Assembly (NCBI RefSeq): GCF_025517535.1
Contig: NZ_JAOPKC010000001.1
Location: 186,001 to 250,000, forward strand
Length of the DNA: 64,000 bases
From: Halapricum hydrolyticum
Lineage (GTDB): Archaea > Halobacteriota > Halobacteria > Halobacteriales > Haloarculaceae
Direction of reading: 5' to 3'
In this document: one piece after another, positions 42,503-51,265 of the stretch
Numbering within the stretch: position 1 is the stretch's first letter
How the letters are laid out: each line of letters starts with the position of its first letter
Notes under the pieces: model-generated
Databases searched by the model: none
The model's input: only the letters and a program-made list of their open reading frames with translations
Told to the model about the DNA's origin: nothing
Program-made: the position numbers and the translations under genes

Positions 42503-42897
42503 CAGTAGGTTTCGACCGGCACACCCAGGATTTCGAAGTCATCGACGTTGTCCGTCAGGACCGCGTCGTCGAGGACATCGGCCATCGCAGCGATGTATCC
42601 GTCGTTCGACCCGACGCCGGCATCGCCTCCAGCACGGTCGTCTGCCGCTGCGAGTAACTCGCCGGCCGTCCGAGCGATCTCCTCGTCAACATCGACGCGT
42701 GGGTACCCGAGGAGACGGTTTCGTATCTCCTCGCTGGTCGTCTCGCTTCGGACCGTCGCAACGCCGTAGTAGGCCTCTGCGACTACCGGTGTCGGCAACC
42801 ACTGCATCTCACCGTTCTCGACGAGTTCGTCACCCTTCGCGAACGCGTCCGGATCCCCTGCCATCAGATCGAAGAGGTACGAAGCGTCGACAATCAT
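42502..42897 (-). CDS. vapC: VapC-type PIN-domain toxin
   Basis: A 131-aa PIN-domain ribonuclease. Acidic active-site residues are seen in MIVDASYLFDLMAGD (Asp4), TPVVAEAYYGVAT (Glu about 44), and SNDGYIAAMADVLDDAVLTDNVDDFEILGVPV (Asp about 97 and about 115). ATG 42897 overlaps the antitoxin stop by 4 bases, the standard VapBC arrangement. VapC toxins cut tRNA or rRNA to stop growth unless bound by VapB. A tRNA-Leu lies downstream, but a target cannot be deduced. The stop codon merges with a repeat element. Confidence 0.92.
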   Translation of the reverse strand: MIVDASYLFDLMAGDPDAFAKGDELVENGEMQWLPTPVVAEAYYGVATVRSETTSEEIRNRLLGYPRVDVDEEIARTAGELLAAADDRAGGDAGVGSNDGYIAAMADVLDDAVLTDNVDDFEILGVPVETY

Positions 42898-43142
42898 CCG
42901 TCCGTGTCTCCACGTTCGAAGGTGCTGCGTGCAGCATCGAGCCGGTCGCGGTCGCGCCCCCGGAGCCGGCCGACTGCCTCTTTGGCTTTTTCCGCCTCTT
43001 GTTCGGCCAGCAGCCCGGCGACGTCGTCCGGATGCGGACCGCGTGTCATCCGGCGTAACGTCTCTTCCATCGTTTCGTCGTCTTTCTTGTGGGCACTCAA
43101 CCACTCGTGGTACTCTTCAGAGACTCGGATGGTTTTGACCAT
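42894..43142 (-). CDS. vapB: VapB-type antitoxin
   Basis: An 82-aa antitoxin. The N-terminal MVKTIRVSEEYHEWLSAHKKDDETMEETLRRM is a ribbon-helix-helix DNA-binding segment; the C-terminal part (LAEQEAEKAKEAVGRLRGRDRDRLDAARSTF) is helical and would wrap the toxin. ATG 43142 is chosen because a TATA box (TTTAAA, about 43165-43170 on the minus strand) lies 25 bases upstream and a palindrome sits between. Likely autoregulated with VapC. Confidence 0.88.
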   Translation of the reverse strand: MVKTIRVSEEYHEWLSAHKKDDETMEETLRRMTRGPHPDDVAGLLAEQEAEKAKEAVGRLRGRDRDRLDAARSTFERGDTDG

Positions 43143-43143
43143 A

Positions 43144-43163
43144 CGATATATTGGGATATATCG
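43144..43163 (-). promoter_or_regulatory. Operator palindrome of vapBC
   Basis: CGATATAT-TGGG-ATATATCG is a perfect 8-4-8 inverted repeat ending one base before the VapB start codon, between the TATA box and the start. This fits dimeric ribbon-helix-helix VapB binding and autorepression. Further ATATATC half-sites lie at about 43242 and 43281. Confidence 0.7.
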
Positions 43164-43349
43164 ATTTAAAAGGGTTGTGCCGCCGATAACACCTACTTTG
43201 GACTGCGAAGCGCTTACCGGGTCATCGTCCACACGGAAGTATATATCATCAATTCGAAGATCGCGCAGACTGTTTCCCGATATATCATTGCAGAAATTAC
43301 GTATACCCGACACGACGTACTTTTGCTCGTCCCGCCGTTACAGCGGTCA

Positions 43350-43868
43350 ATGACACGCGAGTTGCCCGACGCGGTGCGGGATGCCTTCGAGACGCACGAC
43401 GGCTATGAGGTCACAGACGAGCACGCACGCGTGACGACGACGGTGTTCGACGGACGAGTGACGGTCGAAGGGGCCGAGGCCGACTGGAACCGCCGGTACG
43501 TCGTGACCGTCGAGGTGCCAACGCTATCGGCGGTCGTCGAGGAGGTCGTCGGGCCGGCAGTCGAAGACGGATGGTTCGAGACGCTCGAACGCCGGCTCGA
43601 AGACGCTCCCATGGCCACCCGTGCGAACCTCGAACTGGACGCTTTCGAGGTCCAGCGCGACGACCAGCAGGTCGAGGTCACCTACGCTTTCACCACCGGG
43701 AGCGAATCACAGGCGGCTGACGTCGCGAAGACGCTCGTCGAATACGTCGAGGGGACTTACGTCGAAGGGATCATCCCCGGGTACGACTACCGACCGCCGG
43801 TGGCGGGACTGCTTAATCAGGCACAGTCCGGTAGCGCGCAGGGCGACCGCGGCGGGACGCCGCTGTAG
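43350..43868 (+). CDS. Haloarchaeal DUF5813-like protein
   Basis: A 172-aa acidic soluble protein beginning MTRELPDAVRDAFETHDGYEVTDEHARVTTTVFDGRVTVEG, with beta-rich and helical segments (PTLSAVVEEVVGPAVEDGWFETLERRL) and YVEGIIPGYDYRPPVAGLL near the end. It fits the haloarchaeal family I recall as DUF5813. The tail (QAQSGSAQGDRGGTPL) is disordered. Function unknown. Confidence 0.77.
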   Translation: MTRELPDAVRDAFETHDGYEVTDEHARVTTTVFDGRVTVEGAEADWNRRYVVTVEVPTLSAVVEEVVGPAVEDGWFETLERRLEDAPMATRANLELDAFEVQRDDQQVEVTYAFTTGSESQAADVAKTLVEYVEGTYVEGIIPGYDYRPPVAGLLNQAQSGSAQGDRGGTPL

Positions 43869-43893
43869 CCGCGGGCGACAGTTGCAGTATCGG

Positions 43894-44124
43894 CTAGTCC
43901 ATCGCGATATAGGTCTGCGTTCCTTCGACGCCGTCGATCTCCTGGATCTGGGTGGCGGCGATGTCTTTGACGTGTGCTGGCGACTCGACGTCGACCTTCG
44001 CGATGAGGTCGACGTCGCCGGCGACGATGTGTGCGTCGACCACGCCGTCGAGTCGTTCGATTTCCGATTTCAGTCGGTCCGCTTCGCCAGTGTGAGCTTT
44101 GACCATAACGTATGCGATGACCAT
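43894..44124 (-). CDS. Stand-alone RAM (Lrp/AsnC ligand-binding) domain protein
   Basis: A 76-aa protein, MVIAYVMVKAHTGEADRLKSEIERLDGVVDAHIVAGDVDLIAKVDVESPAHVKDIAAT, the alpha/beta RAM fold of Lrp/AsnC regulators without a DNA-binding domain. Such proteins form oligomers that bind small effectors. It follows the TrkA-type gene after a single base on the same strand, and a homologous gene is divergent on its other side, suggesting a sensing module for ion transport. Confidence 0.88.
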   Translation of the reverse strand: MVIAYVMVKAHTGEADRLKSEIERLDGVVDAHIVAGDVDLIAKVDVESPAHVKDIAATQIQEIDGVEGTQTYIAMD

Positions 44125-44125
44125 A

Positions 44126-44809
44126 TCAGGCACCTCCGGGAGCCGCACGGCCGGTTTCTCCGACGACGATGCTCCGGACGTCTCCGAGGACGTCGAAATC
44201 GGCGACCACGACCAGACTGTCGCCGTCTTCGAGCGACACGTCGTCCGTCGGAACAGTAAGCGGTTCGCCTTCCTTGCCGAACGCGAGCAGGCGAGTGTTG
44301 GCGGGCAGTTCGAGCTCGCTGATGCTGTAGCCCCGAACCGGCGAGGCCGCGTTGATCGTCAGTTCGACGAGTTGCACGTCCTGAGCGACGTCGGCGATCG
44401 CCCGGACGTTCCCGCCCAGCAGCGCGTTTTTCGTGGCGATCGCCCCCAGCCGCTCCGGATAGACCACTTCGTCGACTTCGTCCGCGTACTTGCGGTAGAT
44501 CTCCTCGCGGTAGTCCTCGTCGATACGCATGACCGTCCGACAGCCGTAGTGATCGGCGATCAGGCACGCGACGAAGTTCGTGTTGAGATCGCCAGTCAAC
44601 CCGCCGAGCGCGTCCGCCGATTCGAGGTCGGCCTCCAGCAGGATCTCTTCGAGCGATCCGTCACCCTCGATGACGGTGAACCCGTCGGCTCTGGCCCGCT
44701 CGGCCCGCTCGTTCGATCGCTCGACGAGCACGACCTCGTGGCCGCTCTCGCGTAGCGCACGGGCCGTCCGCAGCCCGACGCGTCCTGCACCCACGATAAC
44801 GTATCGCAT
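44126..44809 (-). CDS. TrkA/KtrA-type RCK potassium transport regulator
   Basis: A 227-aa protein. The N-terminal Rossmann domain (MRYVIVGAGRVGLRTARALRESGHEVVLVERSN) binds NAD or ATP; residues about 140-215 are a TrkA_C domain (VQLVELTINAASPVRGYSISELELPANTRLLAFGKEGEPLTVPTDDVSLEDGDSLVVVADF). It would gate a K+ channel or Trk/Ktr transporter in the membrane; none is adjacent. The RAM-domain gene follows after one base. ATG 44809 begins the conserved fold. Confidence 0.92.
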   Translation of the reverse strand: MRYVIVGAGRVGLRTARALRESGHEVVLVERSNERAERARADGFTVIEGDGSLEEILLEADLESADALGGLTGDLNTNFVACLIADHYGCRTVMRIDEDYREEIYRKYADEVDEVVYPERLGAIATKNALLGGNVRAIADVAQDVQLVELTINAASPVRGYSISELELPANTRLLAFGKEGEPLTVPTDDVSLEDGDSLVVVADFDVLGDVRSIVVGETGRAAPGGA

Positions 44810-44900
44810 GTGGTAGGATATACTGACCCTGGGGAATAAAGGTATGCACCGCGGCAGGGGCACAACTTACTTGCTATGTGGTGTTGTATCATACGTCATA

Positions 44901-45131
44901 ATGGTACGGGCGTTCGTCATGATCAAGACGGCGGCAGGGAAGTCAGAGGTGCTCCTGGAGTCGATTCGTGCAGTCGAGGGTGTCGAAGAGGCACACATCG
45001 TCGCCGGTCAGTACGACATCATCGCAGAGACTGCAGGCGAAGGAGTCTACGACGTCATGCAGTCGGTCTCCGGCGATATCCGTGCGCTCGATGGTGTGTC
45101 CGACACGCGGACGTACATCTGTCTGGAGTAG
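44901..45131 (+). CDS. Stand-alone RAM domain protein, second copy
   Basis: A 76-aa protein, MVRAFVMIKTAAGKSEVLLESIRAVEGVEEAHIVAGQYDIIAETAGEGVYDVMQSVSGDIRALDGVSDTRTYICLE. It is the same fold and length as the protein at 43894-44124 and clearly paralogous (VxAxVMxKxxxG, EAHIVAGxxDxIA). It is divergent from the TrkA-type gene with 91 bases between starts, giving the order RAM-TrkA-RAM. Confidence 0.87.
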   Translation: MVRAFVMIKTAAGKSEVLLESIRAVEGVEEAHIVAGQYDIIAETAGEGVYDVMQSVSGDIRALDGVSDTRTYICLE

Positions 45132-45221
45132 CGGGCCTCACCCGAGGCACACCGTCAGTACTCGCCCGGAGCACATTGCCTCCAGCGATACGTCAAAGAG
45201 TGTCGAGTCAGTATCCCAGGT

Positions 45222-45545
45222 ATGGTCAGCGTCGCGGACGCGATCGGGCTCGCAATCATTCTTCTCCTCAACAGCATCGTTGCGGCGTTGCTGACCCGGT
45301 TTTTCAGAGTCCGGCTGGCGACCTCCTGGGGGAGTCTGGTGTACGTCGCGTTCGTGGGCTCGATCGTGCTGCTGGCGCTGACGCTCGTGCTCGGGGGTGC
45401 CCTGGGTCTGGGTCCGAACCTCGGTTCGCCGGCGGTAGTCGTCCTCGGCGTTGTCGCCCTGCCGCTGTCGCTCGGGGCGACCTTCGATTACTTCTGGATG
45501 CCCGCGCCCGAAGAGATCGAAGTGCCCGACCGGCGGGCGACGTGA
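45222..45545 (+). CDS. Haloarchaeal small membrane protein (DUF7473-like)
   Basis: A 107-aa protein with three hydrophobic helices (IGLAIILLLNSIVAALLTRFF; LVYVAFVGSIVLLALTLVLGGALG; AVVVLGVVALPLSLGATFDYFWM) and a short acidic tail. I recall the family as DUF7473. It is 70 bases upstream of the mevalonate kinase on the same strand. Function unknown. Confidence 0.75.
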   Translation: MVSVADAIGLAIILLLNSIVAALLTRFFRVRLATSWGSLVYVAFVGSIVLLALTLVLGGALGLGPNLGSPAVVVLGVVALPLSLGATFDYFWMPAPEEIEVPDRRAT

Positions 45546-45615
45546 GATCGGAACGGCCGGCGACGTGATCGGTACTTGGAAACACACTTTGTGCCCCGGA
45601 CTGCAACGGACGGGT

Positions 45616-46605
45616 ATGGTCACATCCAGCGCCCCCGGGAAGGTGTATCTCTTCGGGGAACACGCGGTCGTCTACGGTGAGCCTGCCGTTCCCTGTGCGA
45701 TCGAACGTCGCGCCCGCGTCACGGCCGAACGCCGCGGGGACGACAAGTTGCGAGTCAACGCGACCGACCTGACGCTCGACGGGTTCACCGTCGAATACGA
45801 CGGCGACGCGACCGGAACGCCGGACGTGGACGTCGCCGAGCCTCTGCTCGAAGAGGGGATGGGCTACGTCAACGAGGCGGTCGAGCAGGCCCGGGATGCG
45901 GCCGACGCACCCGACGCCGGATTCGACGTCACGATCGAGAGTGCGATCCCGCTCGGTGCCGGGCTCGGCTCCTCGGCAGCGGTCGTGATCGCCGCTATCG
46001 ACGCCGCGACGCGCGAACTGGGCGTCGAACTCGACGCCGCGGAGATCGCCGACCGCGCCTATCGGGTCGAGTACGAGGTCCAGGACGGCCAGGCCTCCCG
46101 CGCAGATACGTTCTGCTCGGCGATGGGCGGTGCGGTCCGCGTCGAGGGCGACGACTGCCGTCGGATCGAGGACGTACCGAACCTGCCGTTCGTGGTCGGC
46201 TACGACGGCGGCTCGGGCGATACCGGTGCGCTGGTCGCCGGGGTCCGGGACCTGCGCGAGGAGTACGACTTCGCCGCCGACACCGTCGCCGCGATCGGTG
46301 ACGTCGTCCGTCGGGGCGAGCAGGCGCTCGCCGCGGGGGACCTCGAGGAACTGGGTGAGCTGATGGACTTCAACCACGGCCTGCTGTCCGCGCTGGGCGT
46401 TTCCTCGCGCACGCTCGACGCGATGGTCTGGGCGGCCCGCGAGGGCGACGCGCTCGGGGCGAAGCTGACTGGGGCCGGCGGTGGCGGCTGTATCGTCGCG
46501 CTCGATCCCGACGATGGAACCGAGACGGCCCTGCGGTACACGCAGGGCTGTGAGTCTGTCTTCCGGGCCGAACTGGACACCGAAGGAGTCCGGGTGGAAC
46601 CGTGA
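45616..46605 (+). CDS. mvk: Mevalonate kinase
   Basis: A 329-aa GHMP kinase that phosphorylates mevalonate with ATP on the way to isopentenyl units for archaeal ether lipids, carotenoids and quinones. Motif 1 is SSAPGKVYLFGEHAVVYGEPAVP, motif 2 is PLGAGLGSSAAVVIA, and motif 3 is GAKLTGAGGGGCIVAL; the catalytic Asp region is EVQDGQASRADTFCSAMGG. ATG 45616 begins motif 1's strand. It overlaps IPK at GTGA, an operon for consecutive pathway steps. Confidence 0.95.
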   Translation: MVTSSAPGKVYLFGEHAVVYGEPAVPCAIERRARVTAERRGDDKLRVNATDLTLDGFTVEYDGDATGTPDVDVAEPLLEEGMGYVNEAVEQARDAADAPDAGFDVTIESAIPLGAGLGSSAAVVIAAIDAATRELGVELDAAEIADRAYRVEYEVQDGQASRADTFCSAMGGAVRVEGDDCRRIEDVPNLPFVVGYDGGSGDTGALVAGVRDLREEYDFAADTVAAIGDVVRRGEQALAAGDLEELGELMDFNHGLLSALGVSSRTLDAMVWAAREGDALGAKLTGAGGGGCIVALDPDDGTETALRYTQGCESVFRAELDTEGVRVEP

Positions 46606-47342
46606 CGACGGTGCTCAAGCTCGGCGGGAGCGTCGTCACCGAGAAGGACGAACCCGAGACGGTCGATCGGGCGACGCTGGCGGACGCGGCCGACGCCGTC
46701 GCCGACGCGGACGCGGACGAGCTGGTCGTGATCCACGGCGGCGGGAGCTTCGGCCATCCACACGCCGCCGCCCACGGCGTCACCGACACGAACGGGACCC
46801 ACGACGCCGCTGGCGTCCGCGAGATCCACGACGCCATGGGGGCACTGAACGACGCCGTCGTCGAGGCGCTGCAGGACCGGGGCGTGCCGGCGCTCCCTGT
46901 CCGCCCGCTCTCGGTCGCCTACAGGGACAGCGACGGACGAACGGCGTTCCCGGGCGAACCGGTCGCGACGATGCTCGACGAGGGGTTCGTGCCAGTCACC
47001 CACGGTGACGTGGTCGTCCAGGCTGACAAGGGGGCGACGATCCTCAGCGGCGACGAGATCGTCACCCTGCTGGCCGAGCGACTGGGAGCCGATCGCGTCG
47101 GCGTCTGCTCGACGGTCCCCGGCGTCCTCGACGGCGGCGAGGTGATCGACCGGATCACTGATTTCGAGACGGTCGCGTCGGCACTTGGTGAGAGCGAGGC
47201 GACCGACGTGACCGGCGGGATGGCCGCCAAGATACGGGCGCTGCTGGAACTCGAGACGCCAGCGTCGGTGTTCGGTCCCGCGGACCTGCGGACGTTCCTG
47301 TCCGGTGGCCGTCCCGGAACGCTCGTCCATCGCGAGCGCTGA
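46602..47342 (+). CDS. Isopentenyl phosphate kinase
   Basis: A 246-aa amino-acid-kinase-fold enzyme. VLKLGGSVVTEKD is the ATP-binding start, VVIHGGGSFGHPHAAAHG carries the catalytic His of IPKs, and GVCSTVPGVLDGG with TGGMAAKIRALLEL closes the nucleotide site. IPK phosphorylates isopentenyl phosphate to isopentenyl diphosphate in the archaeal variant of the mevalonate pathway. GTG 46602 overlaps the mvk stop, so the two are translationally coupled. Confidence 0.95.
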   Translation: MTTVLKLGGSVVTEKDEPETVDRATLADAADAVADADADELVVIHGGGSFGHPHAAAHGVTDTNGTHDAAGVREIHDAMGALNDAVVEALQDRGVPALPVRPLSVAYRDSDGRTAFPGEPVATMLDEGFVPVTHGDVVVQADKGATILSGDEIVTLLAERLGADRVGVCSTVPGVLDGGEVIDRITDFETVASALGESEATDVTGGMAAKIRALLELETPASVFGPADLRTFLSGGRPGTLVHRER

Positions 47343-47411
47343 TCGGTCGTAGCGGTTGACACTGACGACACTATCAGCAGGCACTTACCGACGCCAGCCG
47401 GAACGAGGGAT

Positions 47412-48479
47412 ATGCGAATCGCAGAGCGCCAGCCGGTCGAAGGTGGGGGCGAGCGGATCACCGTCGTCCCCGAGAGCCTCGACGACCTGTGGCACCTCTC
47501 GCACGTCATCGACCCCGGCGATCAGGTCGCCGGCGACACCACGCGGCGCATCCAGCGCAACGAGGAGGAACTGCGGGACACGGGCGGCGAGCGCGAACAC
47601 CTGTGGGTGAAACTGGACGTTGAGGACGTCGAGTTCGCGAAGTTCGCCAACCGATTGCGCGTCTCCGGCGTCATCGCCGACTGCTCGCGAGAAGACCAGC
47701 TCGGCCTCCATCACACGATCAACGTCGAGGAGCACACCGAACTCGACATCGAGAAGGTCTGGAATCCGGACCAGCTCGACCGCCTCAAGGAGGCCGAGGA
47801 GGCCGCCGACAACCCCGACGTCGCCATCGCGACTGTCGAAGAGGGACAGGCCTACGTGCACACGATCGCTCAGTACGGGACCGACGAGCGCGCGAGCATC
47901 TCCGGTCCGACCGGAAAGGGCGATTACGCCCGGCCACGCGAAGAGCTGTTCGAGGAGTTGACTGCCGTCCTGACTCGCCTCGACGTCGACGCGATCGTCC
48001 TCGCCGGCCCGGGGTTCACGAAACAGGACGCCTTGGACTACATCGAGGACAGCGCCCCGGAACTGGCCGAGTCGATCACGACCGTCGATACCAGCGCCGT
48101 CGGGGATCGGGGCGTCCACGAAGTCCTCAAGCGCGGCGCAGTCGAGGAGATCCAGCAGGAGACCCGTATCGCGAACGAGGCCGAGTTGATCGACGAACTG
48201 ACCGAACGGATCGCGACCGACGAGCCGGTCGCCTACGGACCAGACGAAGTCGCCGAAGCGGCCGACTACGGCGCAATCGAACACCTGCTCGTCCTTGACG
48301 AACACCTCCGATCCGAGCGGTCCGGCGGGGATCAGTGGGACCTGGACGCCGATCGGATCATCGAGACGACCGAACAGAAAGGCGGGGGCGTGACCGTCTT
48401 TTCGGGCGAGTTCGACCCCGGCCAGCAACTATCGAATCTCGGCGGGATCGCCGCGCTCCTTCGATATCGCATCTCCTGA
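47412..48479 (+). CDS. pelA: mRNA surveillance protein Pelota
   Basis: A 355-aa archaeal Pelota (aRF1/eRF1 relative) that rescues stalled ribosomes together with aEF1A and ABCE1. The N-terminal Sm-like domain has VVPESLDDLWHLSHVIDPGDQVAGDTTRRIQ; the middle domain has ATVEEGQAYVHTIAQYGTDERASISG and DAIVLAGPGFTKQDALDYI; the C-terminal domain has the GPDEVAEAADYGAIEHLLVLDEHLR motif. As expected it lacks the GGQ peptide-release loop. Full-length. Confidence 0.96.
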   Translation: MRIAERQPVEGGGERITVVPESLDDLWHLSHVIDPGDQVAGDTTRRIQRNEEELRDTGGEREHLWVKLDVEDVEFAKFANRLRVSGVIADCSREDQLGLHHTINVEEHTELDIEKVWNPDQLDRLKEAEEAADNPDVAIATVEEGQAYVHTIAQYGTDERASISGPTGKGDYARPREELFEELTAVLTRLDVDAIVLAGPGFTKQDALDYIEDSAPELAESITTVDTSAVGDRGVHEVLKRGAVEEIQQETRIANEAELIDELTERIATDEPVAYGPDEVAEAADYGAIEHLLVLDEHLRSERSGGDQWDLDADRIIETTEQKGGGVTVFSGEFDPGQQLSNLGGIAALLRYRIS

Positions 48480-48554
48480 CAACCACGCGACGGCGACCGA
48501 AACGATTTTGTCGTCATACGTTGATGACAGAATAGTTGGACTGACAGCGAACAG

Positions 48555-49709
48555 ATGTCATTCGAGGAACAGCCGGAATTCGCCCGCCAGGTCGCAGACC
48601 TGAACAACTACGGGCAGGCACTCAACAGCTGCGAAACGGTCGAAGAAGTCGTGTCGCTCACTCTTGAGGCGGTGTCACTGCTGTTCGATTTCGAGTCGAC
48701 GACGTTTATCGAAGTCCGGGAAGGGGAACCCGAGATTATCGAGAGCACACGCCTGGACCGGAGTGCTGGGGATCAGCCAGGACCGGTCGCCCGGGCGGCC
48801 GTCGAGTCCGGTGAGACGACGACTGAGACCGACAGTGAGGCTGGTGTGCCTACCGATTCGGGCGCCGAGGCGGCGCTGGCCGTGCCGGCGACGATCGTCG
48901 ACGACGTGGTGGTCGTGCTCGTTGTCAGAACGGCCACGAACGAGGACATCGGCGAGAGCTACGCCACGCCGCTGGAGATGCTCGCGTCACACGCCGCGAC
49001 CGCGATCAGCAACATTCGATCACATCAGGAACTCGAGCGAGCGCGCACGGACCTCGCCAAGCGAAAGGAGATGGTCGAGCTGTACGACCGGCTGTTACGT
49101 CACGACCTCGGCAACGACCTGCAGGTCATCTCCGGGTTCGCCGATATCCTCGTCGAGGAGCTCGAGGGAGACCACGAGCGCTACGCGAGGAAGATATGTC
49201 GTGCAGCCGAGAGTTCGAGCGATCTCATCCAGCGCGTCGGTAACCTCGTTTCGAGGCTCGAAGCCGAAGCGGAACCCGTGCCGCGCGACCTCAGGGACGC
49301 ACTCGCGTCCGTCGTCGAAACCACCCACTCACAGTACGAGTCACTCACTGTCGAGTTCGATCCGGCCGAATTCGACTATCGGGTCTACGGCGGCGACCTG
49401 CTGGACTCGGTCTTCCAGAACGTGCTCTCGAACGCGGCCGTGCACAACGAGGGGGGTGTCACGGTCTCGATGTATGCCGAGGCGACGCCGTCGAGCGTGG
49501 TCGTCGGGATGGCCGATGACGGCAGCGGGATCCCAGCGGAGATCCGTGACGAACTGTTCGAGATGGGTGAGAAAGGCCCGAGTAGCGACGGCACGGGGCT
49601 CGGCCTGGGGTTCGTGCGCACGCTGACCGAATCCTACGGCGGGGCAGTCGAAGTGACCGACAGCGAATACGGCGGGGCGGAGTTTCGGGTGACGCTCCAG
49701 CGCGTCTAG
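48555..49709 (+). CDS. GAF-domain sensor histidine kinase
   Basis: A 384-aa soluble kinase. A GAF-like sensor domain occupies about 10-165, interrupted by a variable Thr/Glu loop. A short helix leads to the dimerisation/phosphoacceptor box LYDRLLRHDLGNDLQVISGFADIL (His about 182). The HATPase region follows, with N-box FQNVLSNAAVHNEGG, G1 MADDGSGIP and G2 GTGLGLGFVRTL. The phosphoacceptor variant HDLxN is the usual haloarchaeal one. No response regulator is adjacent. The signal is unknown. Confidence 0.92.
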   Translation: MSFEEQPEFARQVADLNNYGQALNSCETVEEVVSLTLEAVSLLFDFESTTFIEVREGEPEIIESTRLDRSAGDQPGPVARAAVESGETTTETDSEAGVPTDSGAEAALAVPATIVDDVVVVLVVRTATNEDIGESYATPLEMLASHAATAISNIRSHQELERARTDLAKRKEMVELYDRLLRHDLGNDLQVISGFADILVEELEGDHERYARKICRAAESSSDLIQRVGNLVSRLEAEAEPVPRDLRDALASVVETTHSQYESLTVEFDPAEFDYRVYGGDLLDSVFQNVLSNAAVHNEGGVTVSMYAEATPSSVVVGMADDGSGIPAEIRDELFEMGEKGPSSDGTGLGLGFVRTLTESYGGAVEVTDSEYGGAEFRVTLQRV

Positions 49710-50458
49710 AGGCTGATCGTCAGCCCGTCGGACGCGAACCGGACGTCACCGTCGTAGTACTTGCCGATCGAGTCGAGCATTTCCTCGTGGTGCCCGTCCG
49801 TGTGCGGATAGAGATGGGTCAGATACACGCGCTCGAACGACGCGTCAGCGTCCCGCAGCGCACGTCCCAGTTGCGTCGGCGTCGCGTGATTATCCGTCTG
49901 GACGCTGTCGGGAAACGAACAGTCGTGGACGAGGACGTCGGCCCCGTCGGCGAACGCGAGCAGATCGCGCGCGGCCGCACTGTCGCCGCTGAAGACGAAC
50001 GTGGCGTCGCTGTCGGGATGAGTGAGCCGATACGCGAAACACTGCATCGAGTGGGTGGTCTCGATCGTTCGACCGTCGAATCCGGCCAGCGAGAACGGCT
50101 CACCCGTCAGATCCCGGACCGCGAGATCGACGCGGCCGTCGAGGTATTCGTGGACGTCGAGCAGATCGTCCACGAGCGTCGACGTGCCAGGCGGGCCGGC
50201 GACCGAAAGCGAGTCGGCGCCGGCGAGCCAGCGCGCTTTCAACAGCGCCAGCAGGTCCGACACGTGGTCCAGATGGTGGTGGGTCAAAAGCACCGTGTCC
50301 ACGCTTTCGTATCCCGCATCGGTCCGCCCGAGCGCGTGCAGGATGCCACTCCCACAGTCGAGTAGCAGTCGATCCGATCCGGCCTCCAGCAACAGGCCGG
50401 TCTGAAACCGGTCGCCGGTCGCCATCGCGCTGCCCGTCCCGAGAAACGTCACGTCCAT
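49706..50458 (-). CDS. Beta-lactamase-fold metal hydrolase (RNase Z/phosphodiesterase-like)
   Basis: A 250-aa protein. The N-terminus VTFLGTGSAMATGDRFQTGLLLEAG is RNase Z-like; the zinc motif is LLTHHHLDHVSDL (HxHxDH), with later ligands in TTHSMQCFAYRL, FSGDSAA (Asp), VHDCSFPD and TNHATPTQLG/LTHLYPH. It lacks the long exosite arm of genuine tRNase Z, so a small phosphodiesterase acting on another substrate is equally possible. It overlaps the kinase gene's end by 4 bases on the opposite strand. Confidence 0.9.
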   Translation of the reverse strand: MDVTFLGTGSAMATGDRFQTGLLLEAGSDRLLLDCGSGILHALGRTDAGYESVDTVLLTHHHLDHVSDLLALLKARWLAGADSLSVAGPPGTSTLVDDLLDVHEYLDGRVDLAVRDLTGEPFSLAGFDGRTIETTHSMQCFAYRLTHPDSDATFVFSGDSAAARDLLAFADGADVLVHDCSFPDSVQTDNHATPTQLGRALRDADASFERVYLTHLYPHTDGHHEEMLDSIGKYYDGDVRFASDGLTISL

Positions 50459-50591
50459 AGTCTGGGTATCGTGTCGGTGGCGAAAAGGCGTGACGGTCGT
50501 CCCGCCGTCAGGCTGTTCGTGTGGTGTGTTACCGAATGCTTCCTCAAAGTTTAACAGGTTACCGGCCGATGATACAGACGGTGATATTCCG

Positions 50592-51203
50592 ATGAGCGAG
50601 CATTCAGAACCCGAGCTACCCCCACTCCCGTACGACTACGACGCGCTGGAGCCACACATCTCCGAGCAGGTGTTGACCTGGCATCACGACACCCATCATC
50701 AGGGGTACGTGAACGGCCTCGAAAGCGCCGAAGAGACGCTCGCGGCGAACCGTGAGGCCGGCGAGTTCGGTTCGTCGGGAAGCGCGATCCGCAGCGTGAC
50801 CCACAACGGCAGCGGTCACTACCTGCACACGCTGTTCTGGGAGAACATGGATCCCAACGGCGGCGGCGAACCGGACGGCGCACTCCGCGAGCGCATCGAG
50901 GAAGACTTCGGCTCCTACGAGGGCTGGAAGGGTGAATTCGAGGCCGCTGCGGGTGCCGCCGGTGGCTGGGCGCTGCTGGTATACGACCCCGTTGCCAAGC
51001 AGCTGCGCAACCTCGTCGTCGACAAGCACGACCAGGGCGCGCTGTGGGGCTCACACCCGATCCTGGCGCTTGACGTCTGGGAGCACTCCTACTACTACGA
51101 CTACGGCCCGAAGCGCGGCGAGTTCATCGACGCGTTCTTCGAGGTCGTCGACTGGGACAACGTCGCCGAACAGTACGAGAAAGTCGTCAGCCGGATCGAG
51201 TAA
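50592..51203 (+). CDS. sod: Superoxide dismutase (Mn/Fe type)
   Basis: A 203-aa SOD that converts superoxide to oxygen and peroxide. The N-terminal domain has LPPLPYDYDALEPHISEQVLTWHHDTHHQGYVNGL (first metal His about 30) and NGSGHYLHTLFWENM (second His about 78). The C-terminal domain has LALDVWEHSYYYDYGPKRGEFIDAF (Asp and His ligands in DVWEHSYYYDY). ATG 50592 starts the conserved region; the frame is open further upstream. A T-rich stretch CGTTTTTCG at about 51221 may terminate it. Confidence 0.97.
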   Translation: MSEHSEPELPPLPYDYDALEPHISEQVLTWHHDTHHQGYVNGLESAEETLAANREAGEFGSSGSAIRSVTHNGSGHYLHTLFWENMDPNGGGEPDGALRERIEEDFGSYEGWKGEFEAAAGAAGGWALLVYDPVAKQLRNLVVDKHDQGALWGSHPILALDVWEHSYYYDYGPKRGEFIDAFFEVVDWDNVAEQYEKVVSRIE

Positions 51204-51265
51204 GTCGGCTCAACTTCCTTCGTTTTTCGAACCTTCCGGAGTGACGTCTCTCTTCGCAGGGAGCG

